From the NCBI GenBank assembly GCA_019695185.1, contig JAIBAN010000007.1:81258-145257 (forward strand): a DNA stretch of 64,000 bases. The letters run 5' to 3'. The position numbers and the translations under genes are program-made. Origin of the DNA: Blastocatellia bacterium. Its GTDB lineage: Bacteria; Acidobacteriota; Blastocatellia; Chloracidobacteriales; Chloracidobacteriaceae. Below the pieces are notes generated by a model that was not told the origin of the DNA, did no database searches, and saw nothing but the letters and a program-made list of their open reading frames with translations. Shown here one piece after another: positions 1 through 8,670 of the stretch (position 1 is the first letter of the stretch; each line of letters opens with the position of its first letter).

Positions 1-8
1 CCCAAGAC

Positions 9-434
9 TCAGGCTGCCGGCAGCCAATCGCCGACACCATAAGGGTCGGGATGTGGTTGGGAGAAATGTTCGTGAACAATCCGCCATTTTCCATCAGCAA
101 ACCGCCGCACCACAAACGTGCCCCGTAAATCCAATGATTTGGGTTGTTCGCCGATTTTCAGCTCCATGTGAACAATCCCGCCAATCCAGCCCATCTCCCC
201 GGCGATTTCCTCCAACGGCGCTTCCTTCCACTGACAGGAAAGAAGGGTCATCTTTGAAGTCAGAAATGCTTTCCAGCCAGCCGCAATATTGGTCTGACCA
301 AGAGTGGCCCAGCGCGGCCCTTCGAGAAACACATAGGTTGTTTCCAAAGGGGCATAATGGTCAATCACTTCATCAATCCGTTTCTCAATCACCGCCTGGA
401 AGTGGCTGGCGGCAAAATCGGACAATTCGGACAT
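9..434 (-). CDS. SnoaL-like / NTF2-fold protein
   Basis: A 141-residue protein with the layout of the SnoaL/NTF2 fold: an N-terminal helix, a central region with conserved Trp and Gly, and a C-terminal strand pattern (GTFVVRRFADGKWRIVHEHFS) typical of the ketosteroid-isomerase-like group. Members either bind or isomerise small polar ring compounds, or serve as accessory domains; the sequence does not show which. I chose the ATG at 434 because AGAGGA lies seven bases upstream; an in-frame TTG at 449 would put that site inside the gene. It is the last gene of the leftward catabolic arm. Its TGA stop is followed at once by GTCTTGGG, the start of a short-repeat element cut by the window edge. A second SnoaL domain sits at 17320-18033, which fits a shared substrate. 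The family call is fairly safe; the function is unknown. Confidence 0.7.
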   Translation of the reverse strand: MSELSDFAASHFQAVIEKRIDEVIDHYAPLETTYVFLEGPRWATLGQTNIAAGWKAFLTSKMTLLSCQWKEAPLEEIAGEMGWIGGIVHMELKIGEQPKSLDLRGTFVVRRFADGKWRIVHEHFSQPHPDPYGVGDWLPAA

Positions 435-515
435 ACAATTTCCTCTCAAACAGGCTTAAAACTCCAGTGAGCCCAGACGTGAACAGGTGAACAGGGTAGC
501 AAAGATTTCCTGACG

Positions 516-553
516 CCCAAGACTCCCAAGACTCCCAAGACTCCCAAGACTTC
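516..553 (-). repeat. One-armed 9-mer tandem repeat (family B)
   Basis: About four copies of the 9-mer CTTGGGAGT (read on the minus strand) start three bases after the stop codon of the amidohydrolase gene. No inverted partner arm is present before the next gene. The unit is the same as in the two-armed elements at 49866-49986 and 57031-57163, and the arm kept is the stop-proximal one. Confidence 0.85.
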
Positions 554-1405
554 TCAGCTCACCCAATCCTGCAATCCATAGACCCGAATGGCGTTTTCGC
601 GCATAAACAGACGATAGGCTTCCGGACGCAATTCATGGGCGGCAATTTCCGTGGTGGCGCGTTCAAAATCCACAATCGGAAAGTCAGTACCAAACAGTAC
701 CTTTTCCCTGCCCCGCGAATTGATGAATTTGACAAACGAAGGGTCCCAATATTTGGGGGAATGGGCATCGCTGCCGATATAGACATTCGGATGTTTCCAG
801 GCGACGGCAATCATCTCGTCGGTCCAGGGATAGCCGATATGGATGCCGATGATGGTCAGTTCAGGAAAATCAATCGCCACCTGGTCCAGGGTCATAGGGT
901 TGGCCACAGTTGGCAAAAACCACTGGGCTGAATGCCCTACCTGGATTTGAATCGGGATTTTGAGTTCGGCGCATTTGGCATAAAACGGATAATACATCCG
1001 GTCATCGGGTGGCCGTTTGAACCAGTGCGGATAGAGGTGCGCTCCGACAAACCCATATTCCTTGACCGCTTTTTCCAGTTTTCCCAGCCAGGGCATAATC
1101 CGGCTCGGATTGATGCCCATAATTCCGCGAAATCGGTCGGGATATTGATTGATGGTTCCGGCAATCAGGGTATAGGGCTTTTCGAAAAAAATGTCGGAAC
1201 CAACATCCCCGCCGGTGGTTGCCACAAGCAAGCCGCGCTCAATTCCGGCTTGATCCATCCGCCGCAGCATTTCATCCACTGAAATACCGTCTTTGGTTTG
1301 GTCCAACACTTTGGCCCAATTCCAAAATTGGTCAAGTTTGGCCGTGTAGTTTTTTGTGACTTCAGCAGTCCACAGGTTGACCACAATATCAATGGCACCA
1401 GACAT
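554..1405 (-). CDS. Amidohydrolase-2 family protein (ACMSD-like)
   Basis: 283 residues of the amidohydrolase-2 family (aminocarboxymuconate-semialdehyde decarboxylase-like TIM barrel), which perform metal-dependent decarboxylation or hydrolysis. Visible motifs are GAHLYPHWF in the middle, a metal-ligand-like QVGHSAQW, the GIHIGYPW helix region and a C-terminal LFGTDFP that carries the usual catalytic Asp. The N-terminal metal-binding HxH found in most members is absent: the equivalent strand reads IDIVVNLWT, so the metal site may be incomplete. ATG at 1405 has AAGGA seven bases upstream. It lies between the SnoaL protein and the acyl-CoA synthetase on the same strand, separated from each by a short-repeat element. 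A role in a decarboxylation or ring-opening step is inferred from context. Confidence 0.75.
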   Translation of the reverse strand: MSGAIDIVVNLWTAEVTKNYTAKLDQFWNWAKVLDQTKDGISVDEMLRRMDQAGIERGLLVATTGGDVGSDIFFEKPYTLIAGTINQYPDRFRGIMGINPSRIMPWLGKLEKAVKEYGFVGAHLYPHWFKRPPDDRMYYPFYAKCAELKIPIQIQVGHSAQWFLPTVANPMTLDQVAIDFPELTIIGIHIGYPWTDEMIAVAWKHPNVYIGSDAHSPKYWDPSFVKFINSRGREKVLFGTDFPIVDFERATTEIAAHELRPEAYRLFMRENAIRVYGLQDWVS

Positions 1406-1422
1406 ACCGTTTTCCTTTTTTT

Positions 1423-1486
1423 CACCACAGAGGAAATTCAGATTTTTCAGGTTTTCTCTGTGCGCCTCTGCGCGCCTCTGTGGTTG
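1423..1486 (-). repeat. Intercistronic inverted repeat (CCACAGAGG type)
   Basis: Arms CACCACAGAGG and CCTCTGTGGTTG enclose a loop that contains further GCCTCTGCG-type units. It lies 14 bases after the stop of the acyl-CoA synthetase gene and reaches close to the amidohydrolase ribosome-binding site. A similar unit forms the element at 12621-12717. Confidence 0.75.
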
Positions 1487-1500
1487 GAAAGCTTGAAAAA

Positions 1501-3093
1501 TTATGTATTGTTGTTGACGTGGCTCGTCCAGTAAGGCTCACGCAAAACACGCCGCAAAACCTTGCCGGTCGGATTGCGCGGCAGGCGTTCAACCAAATCA
1601 ACCGACTTGGGTTTTTTGAAGCCCGCAATTTTCCCCTCACAAAATGCAATCAGTTCCGTTTCAGTCACGGTCATGCCCGATTTGAGCACCACCACGGCTT
1701 TGACCGCCTCGCCCCATTTTTCGTGGGGAACGCCAATCACCGCGCATTCGGCCACACCCGGATGCTGGGCGAGAATGCGTTCCACTTCCGACGGATAAAT
1801 GTTGAGCGCCCCGCTGATGATGAGGTCTTTTTTACGGTCCACCAGGAAAATAAAGCCTTCGTCATCCACTGTGGCCATGTCGGCCATATAGACGTATCCG
1901 TCCCGGATGGTTTCCGCCGTGGCTTCCGGGTTGTTCCAATACCCCAGCATGTTGGCCTCGGTTTTGACGATGATTTCCCCGATTTCCCCCGGTTTGACAT
2001 CCATTCCCTGCTCGTTTACCACCCGCACATCCACATTGCATTGCGGCCTGCCGCAGGAAGCCAACCGTCCGGCCCAAACCGGGTCGGTCAACGCCAGCCG
2101 ATGTTCAAATGGTTCGAGCACCGTCCCGGCGCAGCCGGTTTCGGTGGCGGCAAAGGTCTGGCGAAAATCACAGCCAAAAATTTCCGCTGCCCTCCGCAAC
2201 ACCGGTTCGGGCATTGGTGCCCCGCCGTAGAGCAGGACTTCCAGGTGGGAAAAATCATATTCCCGGATGTCCTCCCGCTGGCACAGCATATGAATGGTCG
2301 TGGGAACCAGATTGGTAAAGGTGATGCGTTCGCGGACAAGGGTTTCCAAGGCCAGTTGTGGCTCGAAATTGATGAGAACCGACAGGCTCCCGACATAAAC
2401 CGAGCAGTAAATCCCGGCAATTCCGGCGGCTGAATACAGCGGGCTGGGCAGCATCACCCGGCGGCCATACCGGCTGTCAATGGCATGAACATGCACAAAC
2501 ATGCCCACCAGCAGGCTGTGATGGCTATAGATTGCGCCTTTGGGAAACCCCGTTGTGCCGCTCGTGTAGAGCAGCAGCGCCAAATCATCTGTTTCCACCG
2601 GGCGGTCCGGTCTTGGTTCAGCCGGATTTCCCAACCCTGAAATCTGTTCGTAAGCAACCAGTTTTGGTTCCGCCGTTTGGACGTTGCCAAGCACCACAAC
2701 CAACCGGAGGTGCTCCACCCGCCGGGCGATTGAGGTGGCGAGTGGCGCATATTCCGCACCAACCAGAATGACGGACGCCCCGCTGTTCCTGACTATGTAT
2801 TCAACTTCGGGTTCGGCCAGCCGGTAATTGACCATGACCGGAGCCACTCCGATTTTTCCCAAGCCAAACAGAGCTTCGACAAATTGGTGACAGTTTTTGC
2901 TGAGAAAGCACACCCGCTCGCCAAACTTGACGCCCAAAGTTTGGAGCCCTGATACAAACCGGTTGGCACGTTCGTTGAGAGCCTGCCACGTCAGACGGGT
3001 GTCGCCATCCACAATTCCGGTTTCCCGTCCGTACTTGCGGGCATTGCGGGTGAGCAGTTCACCACAATTGTTAAGGTCTCCGAAAATAGTCAT
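1501..3093 (-). CDS. Acyl-CoA synthetase (AMP-binding)
   Basis: 530 residues of the ANL adenylating superfamily, full length for a fatty-acid or carboxylate CoA ligase. Motifs in order: the P-loop YTSGTTGFPKGA, the GGAPMPEP and ATETG motifs that contact ATP, the hinge region DRKKDLIISGALNIYPSEVE, and the C-terminal catalytic lysine in RNPTGKVLRR. It activates a carboxylic acid to acyl-AMP and then to the CoA thioester in the cytoplasm. Among hydantoinases, a CoA-transferase and an HMG-CoA-lyase-like enzyme, it probably activates a breakdown product so that C-C cleavage can follow. The start ATG at 3093 has only a weak ribosome-binding site because a repeat element lies just upstream. The exact acyl substrate cannot be read from sequence. 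Confidence 0.9.
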   Translation of the reverse strand: MTIFGDLNNCGELLTRNARKYGRETGIVDGDTRLTWQALNERANRFVSGLQTLGVKFGERVCFLSKNCHQFVEALFGLGKIGVAPVMVNYRLAEPEVEYIVRNSGASVILVGAEYAPLATSIARRVEHLRLVVVLGNVQTAEPKLVAYEQISGLGNPAEPRPDRPVETDDLALLLYTSGTTGFPKGAIYSHHSLLVGMFVHVHAIDSRYGRRVMLPSPLYSAAGIAGIYCSVYVGSLSVLINFEPQLALETLVRERITFTNLVPTTIHMLCQREDIREYDFSHLEVLLYGGAPMPEPVLRRAAEIFGCDFRQTFAATETGCAGTVLEPFEHRLALTDPVWAGRLASCGRPQCNVDVRVVNEQGMDVKPGEIGEIIVKTEANMLGYWNNPEATAETIRDGYVYMADMATVDDEGFIFLVDRKKDLIISGALNIYPSEVERILAQHPGVAECAVIGVPHEKWGEAVKAVVVLKSGMTVTETELIAFCEGKIAGFKKPKSVDLVERLPRNPTGKVLRRVLREPYWTSHVNNNT

Positions 3094-3106
3094 ATCACTT
3101 CAAGAC

Positions 3107-3234
3107 TGAGGGCTTACTTCTTTAGGACTGAGGATTGAGGACTGAGGGCTTTCCAAACCATCAACTTGAAGTGGTATAGCCCCTCGGTTTTTGGTTTTTC
3201 ATTTCTCAGTCCTCAGTCCTCAGTCCTCAGTCCT
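3107..3234 (-). repeat. Palindromic short-repeat element (family A, GGACTGA)
   Basis: Read on the minus strand, about four copies of the 7-mer GGACTGA begin inside the last codons of the hydantoinase gene; the TGA stop at 3229-3227 is part of a repeat unit. After a loop of about 50 bases comes the inverted partner with CTCAGTCC units. The element fills the gap up to the leader of the acyl-CoA synthetase gene. Confidence 0.9.
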
Positions 3235-4711
3235 GTTTTGAATAGGGCCGCCGTAAATATTGCCCCAAAGCCGGGCCAACAATGGTGCCCTCGTCATAAA
3301 TCCGGCTTCCCCGAAGAAAAGTGGTCTTCACCCGTCCGGTCAGCTCCATCCCTTCAAAAGGCGTGTAACCCTGTTCGGATTCCGATTCCGCCGCCCGCAC
3401 CACAAATGTTTCCTGTGGGTCAAACAACACCAGGTCGGCGTCATAACCAACCGCGACATCGCCCTTGGTCAATAAACCAAAGCGGCGGGCCGGATTTGCG
3501 GAAACCAGTTCGGCAATGTGATTGGGGGACAGGCCCCGTTTGGTGCCCTCGGAAAAAACGCCGGAAAGCAGGTATTCCGTCCCGCCAAAGCCCGATTTGG
3601 CCAAAAAGATGTCGGCGGGATTGGCTTCACCCAGCTTTTTCTCAGTTGCGCAACAGGCGTGGTCGCTGACAATCCAGTCCACCTTGCGGTCCAGAATGTT
3701 TTGCCACAGAAACTCCACATCGGCACGGGGACGAATCGGCGGATTGACTTTGGCCAGATTGCCGCAGGGTGCATCCACATCCAGCAACAGATGCCCCACG
3801 GTTACTTCACGACGAAAATTGATATGGGGAAAAACGCTCTGCATGACCAAAGCGGCCTCCAGGGCTTTCCGCGAACTTAAATGCAGCAGGTTGATATTGA
3901 GACAATCGGTTTCATTCGCCAAGTAAGAGGCAATCCAGACCGCCAATCCTTCCGAATGCGGAGGCCGTGACGCGCTGTAGGCCGGCAATCCTGTCAGTTT
4001 TCCCTCACGTTCCACGATTTTCGTGTAGGCGGTCAAAATATCGGCCAACTCGCAGTGCAAGCTCAGACTGATGATGTCACGGGCCGCCGGATGTGCCTCC
4101 CCCATCTTTTTGAGTCCGCGCATGATAAATTCAAAATGCGCCATGTCATAGCGGTCCTCTTCGTCAATCATCAGGAACCCGCGCTGGTCGTCCGACCGGC
4201 CATGCAGTCCGTGCCCGCCGTAAAACATGAAAATCTTAAAGGACGAAACCCCATGCTCGGTCAACAGCGATTCCATTTCCCCGATATGGGCGTGACTGAT
4301 GGGGGCCAGGTGATAACCGTAATCCACCCAAAAATTTCCCGCTGACCGGGCCAGCACCTCTGGAAAAAATTCCCGATAGGAACCGCCCTTGTTGAGATAA
4401 TACTTCCCGGTCCGCATGTAATTGAGGCTGGTGGTTACACCTCCCATTGCCGCCGCCCGGCTTTCCGCCCTCGCATCGGCCTCCAGTTCCTGATAGATGC
4501 CAATGTGCATGTGCGCATCCACCAGTCCGGGAAATCCCAGCAAATGTCGCGCGTCAACCACCTCTGCGGCGGATTCCGGCGCAAGTTCAGGTTCAATCCG
4601 GGCAAAGCGCCCGTTCCTGATGGCAATGTCGGTGGTCGGCACTTCTTTTTGACCAGGACGAACCAGCCGGACATTTTTCACCAACAAATCAAATTCGGGT
4701 GGGAGAGACAT
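3227..4711 (-). CDS. Dihydropyrimidinase/D-hydantoinase-type amidohydrolase
   Basis: 494 residues with the full metal-site set of cyclic amidohydrolases (dihydroorotase, allantoinase, hydantoinase): DAHMHIG with the first two His, SSFKIFMFYGG with the Lys that is normally carboxylated, LSLHCEL and LLHLSS with two more His, and IVSDHACC with the catalytic Asp. It should open a cyclic amide or imide ring by hydrolysis using two divalent metals. The specificity loop differs from textbook hydantoinases, so substrate is open. ATG at 4711 has GAGGT five bases upstream; an in-frame start at 4747 has no such site. It heads the leftward arm, divergent from the CoA-transferase operon. Its last codons and stop lie in a GGACTGA repeat. 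Confidence 0.88.
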   Translation of the reverse strand: MSLPPEFDLLVKNVRLVRPGQKEVPTTDIAIRNGRFARIEPELAPESAAEVVDARHLLGFPGLVDAHMHIGIYQELEADARAESRAAAMGGVTTSLNYMRTGKYYLNKGGSYREFFPEVLARSAGNFWVDYGYHLAPISHAHIGEMESLLTEHGVSSFKIFMFYGGHGLHGRSDDQRGFLMIDEEDRYDMAHFEFIMRGLKKMGEAHPAARDIISLSLHCELADILTAYTKIVEREGKLTGLPAYSASRPPHSEGLAVWIASYLANETDCLNINLLHLSSRKALEAALVMQSVFPHINFRREVTVGHLLLDVDAPCGNLAKVNPPIRPRADVEFLWQNILDRKVDWIVSDHACCATEKKLGEANPADIFLAKSGFGGTEYLLSGVFSEGTKRGLSPNHIAELVSANPARRFGLLTKGDVAVGYDADLVLFDPQETFVVRAAESESEQGYTPFEGMELTGRVKTTFLRGSRIYDEGTIVGPALGQYLRRPYSKQD

Positions 4712-4767
4712 GCTGACCTCAAAAAATTCTGCCCGAAGCAGAAGCAATTTATGTTTGAAAAGAGGAA

Positions 4768-4796
4768 TTGACGGAAGCGAGAAGCGAGTATATAAA
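4768..4796 (+). promoter_or_regulatory. Sigma70-type promoter for the catabolic operon
   Basis: TTGACG at 4768-4773, a 17-base spacer, and TATAAA at 4791-4796. This is in the divergent gap between the hydantoinase-like gene and the CoA-transferase gene, giving a leader of about 150 bases before the ATG at 4951. It also argues against an upstream TTG start, which would coincide with the -35 box. Confidence 0.6.
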
Positions 4797-4950
4797 TGTT
4801 ATAGAAATAATACAATCCTTTCTTCTTCAGCCGTCCCCACCAAAATCCCGGTTGAACCTTTTTCAGCAGGTTTCAATCAAGTTCCGGCGCAACGATTGGA
4901 GCTTTCTGCTTCCTGCGAAGCACAACCGGACCCACTGGAGCCACACCGTC

Positions 4951-6147
4951 ATGTCATCTTCAGGCCCATTGCAGGATTTGCTTGTCATTGATGCGGCAAC
5001 CTTGTTTGCCGGGCCCTTGGCGGCAACCATCCTGGGCGATTACGGAGCCGAGGTTATCAAAATTGAGCACCCACAACACGGTGACCCGGTGCGCAATCAT
5101 GGCTATCGCAAAAACGGGGTTCCATTGTGGTGGAAGATGATTGGGCGCAACAAGAAAGCATTGACGCTCTATCTCGGTTGTCCCGAAGGTCAGGAAATTG
5201 CCCGCGAACTGCTCAAACGTGCGGATGTGCTGATTGAGAATTTCCGTCCGGGGACGCTGGAACGGTGGGGGCTGGGTCCGGCTGAACTTCAGGAACTGAA
5301 TCCCCGTCTGGTGCTCGCCCGCGTCACGGGATTTGGGCAGGTGGGTCCGTACAAACACCGTCCGGGGTTTGGCACGCTGGCCGAATCCATGAGCGGGTTT
5401 GCCGCCATGACGGGTGAGCCGGATGGTCCGCCCACTCTGCCACCGTTTGGCCTGGCTGACGGCATTGCGGCGCTGACCGTCGTCAATGCGGTCATGTTTG
5501 CCTTGCATGCGCGCCAGACCACGGGACGCGGGCAAGTGATTGACCTCGCTTTGATTGAGCCGATTTTGACCATTCTGGGACCGCAGCCCACCTGGTACGA
5601 CCAGTTGGGTGTGATACAGGAACGGCGCGGCAACCGTTCGGTGAACAATGCCCCGCGCAACACTTATCGCACTCAGGAAGGCCGCTGGGTGGCAATTTCC
5701 ACTTCGGCGCAGACGATTGCCGAACGGGTTATGCGGCTGGTCGGCCATCCGGAGGTGATTGACGAACCCTGGTTCAAATCCGGAGCCGAGCGGGCCCAAC
5801 ATGCTGCTGAGTTGGACGAAATGGTAGGCAGTTGGATTGCCTGTCACTCGCTTGATGAAGTGCTGACCGAGTTTGAAAAAGCCGAGGCCGCCGTCGCGCC
5901 AATTTACGATGTAAGCCACATTTTTGCGGACCCGCAATTTCAGGCACTCGACACCATTACCACCGTCGCAGACGAGGAACTGGGCCCTGTCAAAATGCAA
6001 AACGTGCTGTTTCGCCTGTCGGAAACGCCGGGCGGCATTCGCTGGGCTGGGAAACCCAAAGGAGCAGACACCAAAGCCATTTTGTGCGACCGCCTGGGCC
6101 TTTCAGCCGAAACATTGGCGGAGTTACAGAAAAAAGGTGTGGTGTAG
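4951..6147 (+). CDS. Family III CoA-transferase (CaiB/BaiF)
   Basis: 398 residues, the usual length of family III CoA-transferases, which move CoA between carboxylic acids through an aspartyl-CoA thioester anhydride. The N-terminal core LFAGPLAATILGDYGAEVIKIE, the NFRPGTLERWGLG motif and the C-terminal AEAAVAPIYDVSHIF segment are all typical. ATG at 4951 was chosen for length, for homology onset, and because a promoter lies at 4768-4796. The gene opens the rightward arm of the island, followed 20 bases later by a cyclase gene. With the synthetase at 1501-3093 it gives the cluster two routes to a CoA thioester. The family is certain; donor and acceptor acids are unknown. Confidence 0.88.
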   Translation: MSSSGPLQDLLVIDAATLFAGPLAATILGDYGAEVIKIEHPQHGDPVRNHGYRKNGVPLWWKMIGRNKKALTLYLGCPEGQEIARELLKRADVLIENFRPGTLERWGLGPAELQELNPRLVLARVTGFGQVGPYKHRPGFGTLAESMSGFAAMTGEPDGPPTLPPFGLADGIAALTVVNAVMFALHARQTTGRGQVIDLALIEPILTILGPQPTWYDQLGVIQERRGNRSVNNAPRNTYRTQEGRWVAISTSAQTIAERVMRLVGHPEVIDEPWFKSGAERAQHAAELDEMVGSWIACHSLDEVLTEFEKAEAAVAPIYDVSHIFADPQFQALDTITTVADEELGPVKMQNVLFRLSETPGGIRWAGKPKGADTKAILCDRLGLSAETLAELQKKGVV

Positions 6148-6167
6148 CACCACCCGCAGGACCTGTT

Positions 6168-6986
6168 ATGGAAAACCACCAACAAATCCCTCTGTGGGAA
6201 CGACTTGCCAATGCCAAAATGTATGACCTGGCACATCCCCTGGTGCAGGGCATGCCGGTTTCGCCCAATCATCCGGGTTTCAAAATGGCCTTGATGCGCC
6301 GCCACGGCGACATGGTTCGGGCCGACGGAGGCTCTGCTTCCAATGAAATGCTGATGCTCGGCGGGCATACCGGCACCCATATTGATGCGCTGTGCCATGT
6401 TTCCCATCAAGGCAGGCTGTTTTGCGAGGTTGACGCCGAGGCAGCCCAACGGGGCGGAAGATTTTCCACCCACGGCGTCGAAACCATTCCCCTGACGCTG
6501 GGCCGAGGGGTCATGCTCGATATTGCCGGATTGCACGGGGTGGACGTGCTCGCCCCTGGAACCCCCATCACGGCAGCGGATTTGACGGCGGCAGAAGCGC
6601 GGCAACAGGTCCGGGTCCGAGCCGGAGACACGGTTCTGATTCGTTCCGGCTGGCCTCTCCATTGGAACAATCCCGAAGCCTTTGTCGGACATGAGCAGGG
6701 CGTGCCCGGTCCTGATGAAAGCGCGGCAGCCTGGCTGATTGAGCGACAGATTCGCATGACCGGAGCGGAAACAATTGCCTACGAATGTATTTATCCCGGA
6801 AGGGGCCATGCCCTGCTCCCGGTCCACCGGATGCTGTTGGTTGAGTCCGGAATTTTCATCATTGAGTGCATGAACCTGACGCCGCTGGCCGCAGCCGGTG
6901 TGTACGAATTTCTTTTTATCCTGCTGCCCTTGAAAGTGGTGGGAGCCACCGGAATCCCGGTTCGCCCGGTGGCGGTGGTGGACTAA
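6168..6986 (+). CDS. Cyclase family protein (kynurenine formamidase-like)
   Basis: 272 residues of the cyclase/KynB family of metal-dependent amide or ester hydrolases. The diagnostic metal-binding motif HTGTHIDALCHV is present around residue 70, with a C-terminal region (ECMNLTPLAAAGVYEFLFI) that matches the family's closing strand. Known members hydrolyse N-formylkynurenine, isatin or polyketide esters. ATG at 6168 follows an AGGA site and lies 20 bases after the CoA-transferase stop, so the two are co-transcribed. A ring-opening or deformylation step on the island's substrate is the most likely role, by context only. A short-repeat hairpin follows seven bases after the stop. Confidence 0.83.
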   Translation: MENHQQIPLWERLANAKMYDLAHPLVQGMPVSPNHPGFKMALMRRHGDMVRADGGSASNEMLMLGGHTGTHIDALCHVSHQGRLFCEVDAEAAQRGGRFSTHGVETIPLTLGRGVMLDIAGLHGVDVLAPGTPITAADLTAAEARQQVRVRAGDTVLIRSGWPLHWNNPEAFVGHEQGVPGPDESAAAWLIERQIRMTGAETIAYECIYPGRGHALLPVHRMLLVESGIFIIECMNLTPLAAAGVYEFLFILLPLKVVGATGIPVRPVAVVD

Positions 6987-6993
6987 CCCTTCT

Positions 6994-7161
6994 GGACTGA
7001 GGACAAAACCAGGACTGAGGACTGAGGACTGAGGACTGAGGTTAAAGCAATTCATCCATTAAAATTGAGAAACCGTAAAACTCTTTCTGGAAAATGGGAG
7101 CAATCACTCAGCCCTCAGTCCTGGTTTTGTCCTCAGTCCTCAGTCCTCAGTCCTCAGTCCT
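6994..7161 (+). repeat. Palindromic short-repeat element (family A) with shared core
   Basis: A left arm (6994-7042) of GGACTGA units and a right arm (7106-7161) of inverted units. Both arms carry the same irregular core (GGACAAAACCAGGACTGAGG in the sense direction), placed outermost in the left arm and with four plain units outside it in the right arm. The element starts seven bases after the cyclase stop and ends eight bases before the PrpD-like start codon. Confidence 0.92.
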
Positions 7162-7169
7162 AAAAAAAT

Positions 7170-8585
7170 ATGACTCCTCTTGAAAAACTGAGCCAATTTG
7201 CAGCCCAGACAACCTTTGACCGACTTCCGGCGGAAGTCGTGGAATCCGTCAAAGCGCGGATTTTGGACACCTACGGGCTTTGTCTGGCGGCTTCACCCCT
7301 TGATACCAGCCGGATGGCATTGGAAATTGCCAAAGCCTGGGGCGGCCCTCCCGAAGCCACCGTGATTGGGTGCGGGCAGCGGTTTCCGGCTGCCGGAGCA
7401 GCTTTTGTCAACGGAGTTCTGGCCCATTCGCTGGATTTTGACGACACGCATTTACCTTCGGTGCTCCATCCAAGCGCCACCATCCTGCCGGCGGTGTGGG
7501 CGGTTGGCGAAGCGGCGGGTGCCTCCAGTCAGGACATGATTGCAGCGGCTGCCGTCGGCTATGAAGTTTGCGTCCGGAGCGGCATGGCTGCCTATGACCG
7601 GGACCTGGGAAACTCGGTTTTTTTTGAACGGGGCTGGCACGCCACCTCCATCTGCGGAACGCTGGGAGCGGCGGCGGCGGCGGCCAAACTCTTTGGCCTG
7701 GGGGCGGATGGAATCGGTCATGCCATGGCCATTGCCGCTTCAATGAGTTCCGGCATTATCGAAGGAAACCGGGCGGGCGGCTCGGTCAAACGAATTCATT
7801 GTGGCTGGGCGGCACATGGCGGAATCATTGCGGCCCAATGTGCGCGGGCGGGTATTACCGGACCGCTTTCAGCTTTTGAGGGGCGTTTCGGGTTTTATCA
7901 GGCTTTTTGCGGCGGCACCTTTCACGAAGCGGAACTGATTGACCATCTGGGCGAATCCTGGTGCGTTCCGGAAATTTTCTATAAACCCTATCCTGCCAAC
8001 CATTTCACCCATGCCGGCATTGATGCGGCGTTCAAACTGCGGCCCAGACTTGAGGTTGACCGGATTGACCGGATTGAACTGGCGGTTGCCTCACCGACCC
8101 TGCGCACAATCGCCGAACCCCGCGAAGCCAAAATTCACCCGCAATCCGGCTACCATGCCCAATTCAGCGGACCGTTCACCGTTGCATCGGCCCTTTTGGG
8201 CGGCGGCGGCGGTCTGGGACTGTGGTTGAGCGATTTTACCGACAAGCAGGTTTCGGACCCTAAATACCTGAATTTGGCAACCAAAGTAACTTGTGTCAGT
8301 GACCCCGAATGCGACCGGATTTTTCCGAATCAGTTTCCTGCCGTGCTGCGCATTCACACGCTGGATGGGCAAAATTTCGAACAGAAAGTGCTGGCCAATC
8401 GGGGCGGTCCGCAAAACCCGCTCAGTTTTTCCGAGCTTAAAATCAAGTTTTCGGCCAATGCTTCGCGGGTTTGGGACGAACCTCAGGCGGACCTGCTGGC
8501 GGAACGGATTTCCGATTTGGAAAAACGACCTTTGGCCGAACTCTTCCAGTTCAAAAATGAATCAGGGCAATTCCGGTCTGCCTGA
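7170..8585 (+). CDS. MmgE/PrpD family protein
   Basis: 471 residues covering both domains of the MmgE/PrpD family (2-methylcitrate dehydratase, cis-aconitate decarboxylase and related racemases/epimerases). Family hallmarks are AHSLDFDDTH near residue 90, GWHATSICGTLGAAAAAAKL near 155, and KRIHCGWAAHGG. The fold acts on polycarboxylates by dehydration, decarboxylation or epimerisation; the last would fit an iminodicarboxylate or similar intermediate in a cluster of amidases. There is no visible ribosome-binding site because the repeat element ends only eight bases before the ATG. The family is secure; the reaction cannot be assigned. Confidence 0.85.
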   Translation: MTPLEKLSQFAAQTTFDRLPAEVVESVKARILDTYGLCLAASPLDTSRMALEIAKAWGGPPEATVIGCGQRFPAAGAAFVNGVLAHSLDFDDTHLPSVLHPSATILPAVWAVGEAAGASSQDMIAAAAVGYEVCVRSGMAAYDRDLGNSVFFERGWHATSICGTLGAAAAAAKLFGLGADGIGHAMAIAASMSSGIIEGNRAGGSVKRIHCGWAAHGGIIAAQCARAGITGPLSAFEGRFGFYQAFCGGTFHEAELIDHLGESWCVPEIFYKPYPANHFTHAGIDAAFKLRPRLEVDRIDRIELAVASPTLRTIAEPREAKIHPQSGYHAQFSGPFTVASALLGGGGGLGLWLSDFTDKQVSDPKYLNLATKVTCVSDPECDRIFPNQFPAVLRIHTLDGQNFEQKVLANRGGPQNPLSFSELKIKFSANASRVWDEPQADLLAERISDLEKRPLAELFQFKNESGQFRSA

Positions 8586-8618
8586 AGGTCAGTCATTCAA
8601 ATCCCGATTGATTTTATT

Positions 8619-8634
8619 GTTATGAAATCATAAC
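8619..8634. other. Short AT-rich palindrome after the PrpD-like gene
   Basis: GTTATGA and TCATAAC separated by AA, followed by a T-rich run, 34 bases after the PrpD stop. It could be a weak terminator or a 16-bp operator for the next gene; the low GC of the stem makes a terminator less convincing. Confidence 0.45.
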
Positions 8635-8670
8635 ATCTTTTTTCATTTCCCCCTGTGGAGGTTCCATCGC

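Noticed and set aside
3107..3234. Short regular repeats as a possible CRISPR array
   Set aside because: Units are 7-9 bp with no spacers, arms are inverted, and no cas gene is near. The same holds for the other repeat elements.
4768..4950. N-terminal extension of the CoA-transferase from a TTG at 4768
   Set aside because: The TTG is the -35 box of a good promoter, the extension has no homology, and the ATG at 4951 gives the usual length.
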